Origin: Hymenobacter terrenus
Lineage (GTDB): Bacteria; Bacteroidota; Bacteroidia; Cytophagales; Hymenobacteraceae
Reading direction: 5' to 3'
Length of the DNA stretch: 55,805 nucleotides
NCBI RefSeq assembly: GCF_000972495.1
Contig: NZ_LATM01000029.1
Location: forward strand, 1-55,805
In this document: positions 33,238-41,614 of the stretch, in pieces
Position numbering within the stretch: the first letter of the stretch is position 1
Layout of the letters: every line of letters starts with the position of its first letter
Made by a program: the position numbers and the translations under genes
The notes under the pieces: generated by a model
What the model saw: only the letters and a program-made list of their open reading frames with translations
Told to the model about the DNA's origin: nothing
Database searches by the model: none

Positions 33238-36200
33238 CTACATCGCTCTATACTCGTTCCAGCTCTTGATCTTCAAGTCTTTTATCGCCAGCGTGCAGAA
33301 GGCCTGAATAAAGGCCCGCGCTAACCGCGCATTCGTCACCAAGGGCACGCCGGAATCCACGGCGGTGCGGCGGATTTTGTAATCGTTGTCCAGCTCGCCT
33401 TTGGAGAGGTTTTTCGGGATGTTGATGACTAGGTCGATTTTCTTCTCTTTCAGATACGTCAGCACGTTGGGCTCTTGTAGTTCATCGGGCCAGAAGAGCA
33501 GGCTGCTGGGGATGCCGTTTTCGGCGAAGAAGCGGTGCGTGCCCTGGGTGGCGTAAATGGTGTAGCCCCTCTGCACCAGCATTTCCACGGCGGGGAGCAG
33601 GGCCACTTTGGAGAGGATGGGACCGCCGGAAATCAGCACCGATTGCTGCGGGATTTTGTAGCCCACGCTGAGCATCGACTTCAGCAGGGCTTCCTCGGCG
33701 GTGTCGCCCAGGCAGCCCACTTCACCGGTGCTCACCATGTCGACGCGCAGCACCGGGTCGGCGCCGGGCAGGCGGGTGAAGGAAAACTGCGGGGCCTTCA
33801 CGCCCACGAAGGGCAGGTCGTACACCCGCTCGCTTTCGTCGCGCTCCATCTTCTTGCCCAGTAGCACTTGGGTGGCCTTTTGGATGAGGTTGTTGCCCGA
33901 TATTTTTGATACGAAGGGAAAGCTACGGGAGGCGCGCAGATTGCACTCGATGACGCGGATTTCGCGGTTTTTCTCTAGGAACTGGATGTTGAATGGCCCG
34001 CTGATAGCCAGACGCCTGGCGATTTTCTCGGCAATGACTTTCAGCTTACGGATAGTGCCCACGTACACGCGCTGCGGCGGGTAGTACATGGTGGCGTCGC
34101 CGGAGTGTACGCCCGCAAATTCCACGTGCTCAGAAATGGCGTAGCTTACAATCTCGCCGTGGTCAGCCACCGCGTCCAGCTCGATTTCCTTGGCTTCCTG
34201 GATAAACTCCGACACGACCACTGGATACTCGGCACTCACCTCAGCGGCCAGTTTCAGGTACTCCTCCAACTCCTGCGGGTTCAACACCACGTTCATGGCT
34301 GCGCCCGACAGCACGTAACTCGGCCGAATCAGCACCGGGAAGCCTACCTGCTTCACGAAGTCGTAGATGGCCTCCATGGTGGTCAGTTCGCTCCAGCGCG
34401 GTTGGGCAATGCCCAGCTCGTCCAGGATGCTGCTGAACTTGTGGCGGTTCTCGGCTTCATCAATGTGCGCGGCCGTGGTGCCCAGAATGGGCACGCCGGC
34501 CTGTTCCAGGCGGGTGGCGATGTTGTTGGGAATCTGCCCGCCGGTGCTCAGAATCACGCCTTCGGGCTGCTCAAATTCCAGGATGTCCAGCACCCGCTCG
34601 TAGCTCAGCTCGTCGAAGTAGAGCCGGTCGCTCACGTCGTAGTCGGTCGAGACGGTTTCGGGGTTGTAGTTGATGATGATGGACTTGTAGCCTTCCTCGG
34701 CCACGGTCTGCACGGCCTGCACGCCGCACCAGTCGAATTCCACCGACGAGCCGATGCGGTACACGCCCGAGCCCAGCACCACCACCGACTTGGCCGTTTC
34801 CGGCGCCAGGTCGTCTTCCGTGCCGTGGTAGGTGAGGTAGAGGTAGTTGGTGCGGGCCGGAAACTCGGCGGCCAGCGTGTCAATCTGCTTCACCACGGGC
34901 CGCACGCCCAGAGCCTGGCGGCGAGCGCGCACCAGCAGCTCGTTGGCTTTGACGTTGTTGGTAGCGGTGTTCTCGCCCAGCAGCAGCACGGCAATCTGCT
35001 GGTCCGAGAAACTGGCTTTCTTGGCCTCGCGCAGCAGCTTGGTTTCCAGCGCATCGGGGCCGGCGGCGCGACCGGCGGCCAGCTGCTGGCCCAGCTCGAA
35101 AACGGTGAACAGGCGCTGCAAAAACCAGTGGTCGATTTTCGTCAGCTGGTGCACCTGCTCCAGCGTGTAGCCGGCCTCGAAAGCGTGGTTGATGGCGAAG
35201 ATGCGCTCTTCGTTCGGCTCGCTCAGGAGCTTGTCAATCGTGTCGCGGTCCACGGGCTCGGGCCGGTTGGCCACGAAGCCGCGCTTGCCGGTGTCGAGCA
35301 TCCGCAAGCCCTTCTGAATGGCTTCCTCGAACGATTTGCCGATGGCCATGACCTCGCCCACGCTCTTCATGGCCGAGCCAATCTGGCGGTTTACGCCCGA
35401 GAATTTGCCCAAATCCCAGCGCGGCAGCTTCACCACCACGTAGTCGAGGGCGGGCTCGAAAAAGGCCGTCGTCGTCTGCGTCACGCTGTTTTTGAGCTCG
35501 GCCAGCGAGTAGCCCAAGCTCAGCTTGGCCGCCACAAACGCCAGCGGGTAGCCCGTGGCCTTCGAGGCCAGCGCCGAGGAGCGCGACAGGCGGGCGTTCA
35601 CCTCAATGACGCGGTAATCCTCCGAAACCGGGTCCAGCGCGTACTGAATGTTGCATTCGCCCACGATGCCCAGGTGGCGAATGGTCTGGATGCCGAGGCT
35701 GCGCAGCTTGTGGTATTCGCGGTTGCTCAGCGTCTGCGACGGGGCCACCACGATGCTCTCGCCGGTGTGGATGCCGATGGGGTCGAAGTTCTCCATGTTG
35801 CAGACCGTGATGCAGTTATCAAACTGGTCGCGCACCACTTCGTATTCCACTTCCTTCCAGCCCTTCAAGGACTCCTCCACCAGAATCTGGTCCGACGTCG
35901 TGAAAGCCTGCCGGGCCAGGGCGCGCAGCTCGTCCATGTTATTGGCGAAGCCGCTGCCCAGCCCGCCCAGCGCAAACGCGGCCCGCACGATGATGGGAAA
36001 ACCGATGGTTTCGCCGGCGGCCAGGGCGTCGTCCAGCGTCGTCACGGCCACGCTGCGGGCCGTGAGCACGCCAATCTGGTCGAGCTTTTCCTTGAAAATC
36101 TCCCGGTCCTCGGTGTCGATGATGCTCTGCACGGGCGTGCCCAGCACCTGCACGTTGTACCGCTCGAACACGCCGGCGCGGAACAGGGCCACGGCGCAGT

Positions 36201-36480
36201 TCAGGGCCGTTTGGCCGCCAAACGCCACCAGAATGCCATCGGGCTGCTCTTTTTTGATGACCTCCTCCACGAAGTAGGGCGTCACGGGCAGGAAGTACAC
36301 GTCGTCGGCCATGCCGTCCGACGTTTGCACGGTGGCGATGTTGGGGTTGATGAGGATGGTGCGGATACCTTCCTCTTTCAGCGCCTTCAGGGCCTGGGAG
36401 CCGGAATAGTCGAACTCGCCGGCCTCGCCAATTTTAAGCGCGCCGGAACCGAGGATGAGAACTTTCTGTGGTTTGTTCAT
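33238..36480 (-). CDS. carB: Carbamoyl-phosphate synthase large subunit
   Basis: The protein has 1080 residues from the ATG at 36480 (MNKPQKVLILGSGALKIGEA); a 23-residue upstream extension (NRPASLSFWEGAGGG) is low-complexity intergenic sequence and is rejected. The two ATP-grasp halves are complete: FDYSGSQALKALKEEGIRT, GGQTALNCAV and VEVNARLSRSSALASKATGY in the first, VLGSGVYRIGSSVEFDWCGV and IECNLRASRSFPFVSKISGN in the second. The C-terminal MGS-like allosteric domain starts near 940. With CarA it makes carbamoyl phosphate from bicarbonate, glutamine nitrogen and two ATP, for pyrimidines and arginine. It is the last gene of the nucleotide cluster. Confidence 0.97.
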   Translation of the reverse strand: MNKPQKVLILGSGALKIGEAGEFDYSGSQALKALKEEGIRTILINPNIATVQTSDGMADDVYFLPVTPYFVEEVIKKEQPDGILVAFGGQTALNCAVALFRAGVFERYNVQVLGTPVQSIIDTEDREIFKEKLDQIGVLTARSVAVTTLDDALAAGETIGFPIIVRAAFALGGLGSGFANNMDELRALARQAFTTSDQILVEESLKGWKEVEYEVVRDQFDNCITVCNMENFDPIGIHTGESIVVAPSQTLSNREYHKLRSLGIQTIRHLGIVGECNIQYALDPVSEDYRVIEVNARLSRSSALASKATGYPLAFVAAKLSLGYSLAELKNSVTQTTTAFFEPALDYVVVKLPRWDLGKFSGVNRQIGSAMKSVGEVMAIGKSFEEAIQKGLRMLDTGKRGFVANRPEPVDRDTIDKLLSEPNEERIFAINHAFEAGYTLEQVHQLTKIDHWFLQRLFTVFELGQQLAAGRAAGPDALETKLLREAKKASFSDQQIAVLLLGENTATNNVKANELLVRARRQALGVRPVVKQIDTLAAEFPARTNYLYLTYHGTEDDLAPETAKSVVVLGSGVYRIGSSVEFDWCGVQAVQTVAEEGYKSIIINYNPETVSTDYDVSDRLYFDELSYERVLDILEFEQPEGVILSTGGQIPNNIATRLEQAGVPILGTTAAHIDEAENRHKFSSILDELGIAQPRWSELTTMEAIYDFVKQVGFPVLIRPSYVLSGAAMNVVLNPQELEEYLKLAAEVSAEYPVVVSEFIQEAKEIELDAVADHGEIVSYAISEHVEFAGVHSGDATMYYPPQRVYVGTIRKLKVIAEKIARRLAISGPFNIQFLEKNREIRVIECNLRASRSFPFVSKISGNNLIQKATQVLLGKKMERDESERVYDLPFVGVKAPQFSFTRLPGADPVLRVDMVSTGEVGCLGDTAEEALLKSMLSVGYKIPQQSVLISGGPILSKVALLPAVEMLVQRGYTIYATQGTHRFFAENGIPSSLLFWPDELQEPNVLTYLKEKKIDLVINIPKNLSKGELDNDYKIRRTAVDSGVPLVTNARLARAFIQAFCTLAIKDLKIKSWNEYRAM

Positions 36481-36600
36481 GCGTGTGACCCCACCCCCAG
36501 CCCCCTCCCAAAAGGAAAGGGAAGCCGGACGATTTGTGGGCTTATTCAAGAGATAAAAGTCAAGTAATTGAATCCGGTCTTATTTTCAAGAATGGCAAGG

Positions 36601-36924
36601 CTAGATTTTATCCTGCAGACTAGGTGGCTCGTGTAGCTCCAATTCCCAGCCTTGATAAGGCGGTTCGGCTTTGAAAGCCGAGTCGCAGTAAGAACGGATA
36701 TAATCAGCAGCTCTTTTTTGGACGTATTGAGCATTAAGTACTTGCCCGTTTTCATCCAGTTCGATTACATTGGCGAAGATGGCGTAAGCTTGCTCAATTG
36801 CACTAGGTTCTTCTCCGTACAGGTCAAGGTAGTTTACTCCTTCGAGCATGTAGTGAGAGCCACTTGCCATGAAGTAGGCGAATGTTCTTAAAGCACCGCT
36901 GAACGAGTTGCTAAGCTTCATCAT
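36601..36924 (-). CDS. Small conserved protein (resembles DUF7677)
   Basis: The protein has 107 residues, cytosolic, with LRTFAYFMASGSHYMLEGVN, YLDLYGEEPSAIEQAYAIFA and WELELHEPP. The pattern FxxGSxYxxxGVxYxDLY...AxAxFANVxExD is, from memory, that of the DUF7677 proteins found in actinobacteria and Bacteroidota; this was not checked by search. The start overlaps the stop of the 81-residue gene upstream (TAATG), so the two are coupled. It sits between carA and carB. Function unknown. Confidence 0.7.
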   Translation of the reverse strand: MMKLSNSFSGALRTFAYFMASGSHYMLEGVNYLDLYGEEPSAIEQAYAIFANVIELDENGQVLNAQYVQKRAADYIRSYCDSAFKAEPPYQGWELELHEPPSLQDKI

Positions 36925-37169
36925 TATTTATCGTAAAGGCCCGAACGCAAGTGGCATATTACTCCAATCTGGCGAGCCAAGTAGACAAAGCGTGCAGCTT
37001 TTCCTGTATCATTCGCTTCAAATTCAACGGGCCATTTAGGCGGGGAATACAGTCTGTCAATGTCCTCGCGGGCTCGCAGCAGAGAAGAGCCAAAAACCTC
37101 CATGTGCAGCTTGATAGTCACTATCATGTTAAAGCCATCCTCCTTTCCCGTTACAACTACAAAAGCCAT
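36924..37169 (-). CDS. Small hypothetical protein between carA and carB
   Basis: The protein has 81 residues (AFVVVTGKEDGFNMIVTIKL, then HMEVFGSSLLRAREDIDRLY). It lies 18 bp after carA and ends in a one-base overlap with the next small gene. No domain is recognised; a beta-alpha-beta pattern is suggested. The coupling to the DUF7677-like gene suggests a two-gene unit acting together. Confidence 0.6.
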   Translation of the reverse strand: MAFVVVTGKEDGFNMIVTIKLHMEVFGSSLLRAREDIDRLYSPPKWPVEFEANDTGKAARFVYLARQIGVICHLRSGLYDK

Positions 37170-37187
37170 GCGCCGTTGACGTGGTTA

Positions 37188-38267
37188 TCAGTGAGTCGAT
37201 TTATATTCTGCCACCGACGTCAAAAATTGGTCAAACAGAAACTCGGTGTCCTCGGGGCCGCCAGCTGCTTCGGGGTGAAACTGGGTGGAGAAGAAGGGCT
37301 TGGTGCTGTGCTGGATGCCTTCGCAGGTGCCGTCGTTCAGGTTCTCGAACAGCATGTTCCATTCGGCGGGCAGCGTAGCGGTGTCGACCGCGAAGCCGTG
37401 ATTTTGGCTGGTGATGTAGCAGCGCTGGGTGCCGGAGAGCTTGACGGGCTGATTGTGGCTGCGGTGACCGTATTTCAGCTTGAAGGTGTCGCCACCCGCC
37501 GCCAAGCCCATGAGCTGGGAGCCCAGGCAGATGCCAAAAATGGGCTTGTCTTGGGTTAGTGCCTTTTGCAGGTGCTGGATGGTGGCCGCGCACATTTTGG
37601 GGTCGCCGGGGCCGTTGCTCAGGAACAGGCCGTCGTAGTCGATTTGGGTGAAATCGTAGTCCCAAGGCACGCGAATCAGCTCCACGTCGCGCTCCAGGAA
37701 GCAACGGATGATGTTGGTTTTGGTGCCGCAGTCCACCAGCACGATTTTGTGCTGCCCGCTGCCGTAGTGCTGCACGCCGGGCCGGCTCACCTGAGCCACC
37801 AGGTTGTCGAGGTTGGGGTCGTGTAGGGCAACATCCTCGTCGGCCACGATTTTGCCCAGCATGGCGCCTTGCTCGCGCAGCTTCTTAGTGAGCAGGCGGG
37901 TATCGACGCCGAAGATGCCAGGGATGTTGTATTCCTTGAGCCAGTCGCCCAGGCTTTTGGCAGCGTTCCAGTGGCTGTGCTCCTCGGAGTAGTAGTTAAC
38001 CACGAGGCCGGCAATGTGGATTTTGTCGGACTCAAAAATTTTCGAAATCGAATCGTATAGTTCCTCGCCGGGCACGCCGTAGTTGCCCACCATGGGGGTG
38101 GTGAGCACCAGAATCTGGCCCGCGAAGGACGGGTCGGTCAGGTTTTCGGGGTAGCCCGTCATGGCCGTGCTGAACACTACTTCGCCCGCCACGGACGTGT
38201 AGGCGCCGAAAGAAGTGCCCTCGATTTCAGTGCCGTCTTCGAGGATGAGTTTTACTGTTTGGGTCAT
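37188..38267 (-). CDS. carA: Carbamoyl-phosphate synthase small (glutaminase) subunit
   Basis: The protein has 359 residues from the ATG at 38267 (MTQTVKLILEDGTEIEG). The N-terminal CPSase small-chain domain shows GEVVFSTAMTGYPENLTDPS. The class I glutaminase domain shows SNGPGDPKMC, nucleophile Cys in FGICLGSQLMGLAAGG, and the His-Glu pair in FHPEAAGGPEDT. It hydrolyses glutamine and passes ammonia to CarB. Two small genes separate it from carB, an unusual break in an otherwise tight pair. Confidence 0.97.
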   Translation of the reverse strand: MTQTVKLILEDGTEIEGTSFGAYTSVAGEVVFSTAMTGYPENLTDPSFAGQILVLTTPMVGNYGVPGEELYDSISKIFESDKIHIAGLVVNYYSEEHSHWNAAKSLGDWLKEYNIPGIFGVDTRLLTKKLREQGAMLGKIVADEDVALHDPNLDNLVAQVSRPGVQHYGSGQHKIVLVDCGTKTNIIRCFLERDVELIRVPWDYDFTQIDYDGLFLSNGPGDPKMCAATIQHLQKALTQDKPIFGICLGSQLMGLAAGGDTFKLKYGHRSHNQPVKLSGTQRCYITSQNHGFAVDTATLPAEWNMLFENLNDGTCEGIQHSTKPFFSTQFHPEAAGGPEDTEFLFDQFLTSVAEYKSTH

Positions 38268-38401
38268 GTTCTGGCGGTTCGCCTTACCCCTGGCGCGCTC
38301 TCTTTGGAAGAGGGGAGCCAAGGCGGCACAACTAGATATAGAAGCTATGTTGGGAAATCAGAAATCAAGAGAACGGTCATGCTGAATGCTTCAGGTGGCA
38401 T

Positions 38402-39652
38402 TCAGATGTCGTCCAGCCCCGGCAAGCCGAGCAAACCAGCGGCGCGCCGCGCCACGGTTTTGACACTGGCGACGTCCGAGCCGGTGATGGTCAGGTGGCC
38501 CATCTTGCGGCCTACGCGCGCGTCCAACTTGCCGTACAGGTGCAGGTGCGTTCCCGGCAGGCTCAACACGGTTAGCCAGTCGGGTTCTCGCCGCCCGCCG
38601 TTGCTGTCAAACCACACATCGCCTAGAAGGTTGAGCATGATGGCCGGGGAATGCTGGCGCGGCGTCGGTAAGGGCAAGCCCGCCATGGCCCGGACCTGCA
38701 TATCAAACTGCGACACATCACAGGCGTCCAGGGTGTAATGGCCGCTGTTGTGCGGGCGCGGAGCCATCTCGTTGACCACCAGGCTGCCGTGCTCGCTGCC
38801 GCCTTCCACCACAAAAAACTCGACGCACAGCACCCCAACATAGCCGAGATGATGCGCGATGGAAACGGCAGCATCGCGGGCACTGCCAGCCAGGGCGGGC
38901 GGCATATTTTCTTCGTACGCGTGGGTCACGGCCAAAATGCCATCGACGTGCACGTTGCGCTGCGGCGCGAAGCTGACGACTTGCCCGTCCCAGCCGCGCG
39001 CCACCAGCACCGAGCATTCGGCGGTTAGCGGCAGCATTTTTTCCAACACGCAGGCGGCGCCGCCCAACTCCGCCCAGGCGGCGGCCAGTTCCTCGGCAGT
39101 CTTGACGCGAACCTGGCCCTTGCCATCATAGCCCATGCGCGCGGTTTTGAGGATGCCAGGCAGCAGATCAGCCCGGTCGTGCTGGACGGCCTGCAGCTGG
39201 GCTGGCGTTTCAATCACCGTATAAGGCGCGCAGCGCACCCCCGACACGTCGGCGCAGGCCGTGAAGTGAGTTTTTTCCTCGATGCGGTTTTGCGCAATGC
39301 CCACCACGGCCGCGCCCGGCGCCACGGGTCGAGTCAGCGCCAGCGTTTGCAGGGCCTGGGCAGGCACGTTTTCAAACTCGGTGGTGACGGCCTGGCACAG
39401 CTGGGCCAGTTGCGCCAGCCCAGCCGGGTCGTTGTAGTCGGTCTGGATGTGGTAGTGACTCACCCGCCCGGCTGGGCTTTGGGCGTCAGGCTCCAGCACG
39501 GCGGTGAAGTACCCCAGACGCTGGGCGGCATGCACAAACATGCGCCCTAGTTGGCCACCACCCAGCACCCCCAACGTCGCCCGCTGGCCCGCGGAGTCCA
39601 CACTGCCCGGGAGAACAGGGGTCATTGCTACATCGTGCATGCTGTCGTTCAT
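38402..39652 (-). CDS. purK: 5-(carboxyamino)imidazole ribonucleotide synthase
   Basis: The protein has 416 residues. The ATP-grasp fold has a nucleotide-binding start LGVLGGGQLGRMFVHAAQRL, then VTTEFENVPAQALQTLA, LPGILKTARMGYDGKGQVRV and the metal-binding VNEMAPRPHNSGHYTLDACD. It carboxylates AIR with ATP and bicarbonate. The ~30 residues before the ATP-grasp domain offer several possible starts; the ATG at 39652 overlaps the purE stop (ATGA). The details (FVHAAQRLGYFTAVLEPDA, LEKMLPLTAECSVLVARG) recall betaproteobacterial PurK more than Bacteroidota PurK, suggesting transfer. Confidence 0.95.
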   Translation of the reverse strand: MNDSMHDVAMTPVLPGSVDSAGQRATLGVLGGGQLGRMFVHAAQRLGYFTAVLEPDAQSPAGRVSHYHIQTDYNDPAGLAQLAQLCQAVTTEFENVPAQALQTLALTRPVAPGAAVVGIAQNRIEEKTHFTACADVSGVRCAPYTVIETPAQLQAVQHDRADLLPGILKTARMGYDGKGQVRVKTAEELAAAWAELGGAACVLEKMLPLTAECSVLVARGWDGQVVSFAPQRNVHVDGILAVTHAYEENMPPALAGSARDAAVSIAHHLGYVGVLCVEFFVVEGGSEHGSLVVNEMAPRPHNSGHYTLDACDVSQFDMQVRAMAGLPLPTPRQHSPAIMLNLLGDVWFDSNGGRREPDWLTVLSLPGTHLHLYGKLDARVGRKMGHLTITGSDVASVKTVARRAAGLLGLPGLDDI

Positions 39653-40182
39653 ACTGGCAGCGTCATGGCGCGAGCGGCCTCGGTTTGTTCGGCGCGAAAC
39701 GCCTGCAGCTTGGCAGCTAGGCCCGGGTCATGCAGGGCCAGCAGGCTGACCGCGAACAGCGCGGCATTGGCCGCCCCGGCATTGCCAATGGCAAACGTGG
39801 CCACGGGCACCCCTTTGGGCATTTGCACGATGCTGTGCAGCGAGTCCACCCCTTGCAAATGGCGACTGGCCACCGGCACCCCCAGCACGGGCAGCGTGGT
39901 TTTGGCGGCCATCATGCCCGGCAGGTGGGCGGCGCCCCCAGCACCGGCAATGATAGCCTGCAAGCCGCGTGGGCCGGCTTGTTCAGCGTAGGCAAACAAG
40001 TCGTCGGGCATGCGGTGGGCCGACACTACGCGCGCTTCGTGGGCCACGCCAAACTGTGAGAGAATCTGCACGGCATGCTGCATGGTGTCCCAGTCGCTGC
40101 TGGAGCCCATGACAACGCCGACAAGTGGCTTGCCCGAGACGGCACTGGAGTTGGGGGTGTTGGTTGAAGAAAGGATACTCAT
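39649..40182 (-). CDS. purE: N5-carboxyaminoimidazole ribonucleotide mutase
   Basis: The protein has 177 residues. Class I PurE motifs are complete: VGVVMGSSSDWDTMQHAVQI, EARVVSAHRMPDDLFAYAEQ, IIAGAGGAAHLPGMMAAKTT and HSIVQMPKGVPVATFAIG. It converts N5-CAIR to CAIR, the step after PurK. Its stop overlaps the purK start by four bases. Like PurK, its wording (LPGMMAAKTTLPVLGVPVAS, NAALFAVSLLAL) resembles betaproteobacterial enzymes. Confidence 0.95.
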   Translation of the reverse strand: MSILSSTNTPNSSAVSGKPLVGVVMGSSSDWDTMQHAVQILSQFGVAHEARVVSAHRMPDDLFAYAEQAGPRGLQAIIAGAGGAAHLPGMMAAKTTLPVLGVPVASRHLQGVDSLHSIVQMPKGVPVATFAIGNAGAANAALFAVSLLALHDPGLAAKLQAFRAEQTEAARAMTLPV

Positions 40183-40235
40183 GAGTGGCCTTGGAGGAAT
40201 GCTGGATATCTCCGGGTAGTCAAAAAACGTGGTTA

Positions 40236-41513
40236 TTAGCGCTCCAGTAGGATTTCTGTACCTAAAACCACCAGGTCTACCCGGCCTTTCAACGTCTGGT
40301 TGATGAAGGGCGTGTTCTGGGATTTAGATTTCATGAATTCCTTCGTGAAGGTTGTTTCCGCTTCGGTATCGAACAAGACGCACTCGGCTGGTTGGCCGAC
40401 TTCGATGGCGGCTACGGGCAGGCCCATCAGGCGGCGAGGCTCAGCCGAATAGCGCTTCACCACCAAGTCCCACCCAAATTTTCCGGGCCCGACAAAGTGG
40501 TGGTAGAGCGACACCAGGGCCGTATCCAGGCCGGTGATGCCGTTGGGCGCGCTGATGAAATCCTGTGCTTTTTCGAACGGCGTGTGCGGCGCGTGGTCCG
40601 TGGCAATGAGGTCAAATACGCCTTCAATCAGCCCTTCGAGCAGGGCATCGCAATCGGCCTGCGTCCGCAGCGGCGGGTTCATTTTATAGTTCGTGTCGTA
40701 GTCGCCGATGTGCTCGTCGGTGAACATCAGGTGGTGCGGGGCCACTTCCGCCGTGACCTTCACATCGCCGCGGGACTTCCACCAGCGGATGGTTTCCATG
40801 CCGAGCTTGCTGGAAACGTGTTGGATGTGAACGTGCGCGCCCGCCGCCCGGGCCAAGCGAATGTCGCGGTCGATGATAATTTCCTCCGCGCACGCCGGGG
40901 AGCCCTTGATGCCGAGCCGATAACTCATCACCCCTTCGTTCAGGGCGCGCGGCCCGGCCAGTTCCGGCACCTCGCAGTGGCTGGCGAAAAACATCCCAAA
41001 CTCGGTGGCGTACTGCATCGCCCGCAGCAGCACCGCCGGGTCGGCCGTGGTGTCCCCGTCGTCGGTGAGCATCTTCACCCCGAGCTCGCGCATGCCTTCG
41101 ATTTCCGCCAGTTCCTTGCCCTCGCGGTTCTTGGTGACGCAGCCGGAGGTGTACACCGGAATGCGGGACCGGTCCTTGGCATTTTCCAGCACGGTGGCCA
41201 CCGAGGTGGCCGAGTCCAGGGCCGGGCGGGTGTTGGGCATCATGACCACGCCGGTAATGCCGCCATTGATGGCCGCTTCGCTGCCCGTGGTGATGGTTTC
41301 CTTGTTCTCAAATCCGGGGGCGCGGAAATGGACGTGGGCGTCAAACATGGCCGGCAGCAGAACCCGGCCGCGCGCGTCGATGACCCGGGCGCCCGCGGGA
41401 AGGGCCAGGTTGGGGCCGATGTCCTGAATTTTACCTTCGACAATCAGCACATCGCCGTCTACGAGCACAGGTGAATTTTCGGAGGCGATGCGGGCGTTTT
41501 GAAGGAGAAGCAT
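40236..41513 (-). CDS. pyrC: Dihydroorotase, class I
   Basis: The protein has 425 residues from the ATG at 41513; the open frame upstream overlaps pyrB and is rejected. Zinc ligands lie in FDAHVHFRAPGF, VTAEVAPHHLMFTDEH and DLIATDHAPHT, and GITGVVMMPNTRPALDSA is also present. The length and the FDAHVHFR...GFENKETI form are those of the multifunctional-type (class I) enzymes common in Bacteroidota. It forms dihydroorotate from carbamoyl aspartate, directly after PyrB in both pathway and gene order. Confidence 0.96.
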   Translation of the reverse strand: MLLLQNARIASENSPVLVDGDVLIVEGKIQDIGPNLALPAGARVIDARGRVLLPAMFDAHVHFRAPGFENKETITTGSEAAINGGITGVVMMPNTRPALDSATSVATVLENAKDRSRIPVYTSGCVTKNREGKELAEIEGMRELGVKMLTDDGDTTADPAVLLRAMQYATEFGMFFASHCEVPELAGPRALNEGVMSYRLGIKGSPACAEEIIIDRDIRLARAAGAHVHIQHVSSKLGMETIRWWKSRGDVKVTAEVAPHHLMFTDEHIGDYDTNYKMNPPLRTQADCDALLEGLIEGVFDLIATDHAPHTPFEKAQDFISAPNGITGLDTALVSLYHHFVGPGKFGWDLVVKRYSAEPRRLMGLPVAAIEVGQPAECVLFDTEAETTFTKEFMKSKSQNTPFINQTLKGRVDLVVLGTEILLER

Positions 41514-41614
41514 GGATGGATGAGTACGGGAAACCGGCAAGGGGAATGGGGATGTGAAATTCTGGTTCTTGAAGAGGAAAAGACACGGGCGTAACCAGCC
41601 GCCGCAGGCGGCAT

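Noticed and set aside
34105..36567. Very long plus-strand open frame (about 820 codons)
   Set aside because: It is antisense to carB; its His/Gln/Val-rich, domain-free product is the usual shadow of a GC-rich gene.
40392..41474. 360-codon plus-strand frame opposite pyrC
   Set aside because: Shadow of pyrC; no domain and biased His/Arg/Gly composition.
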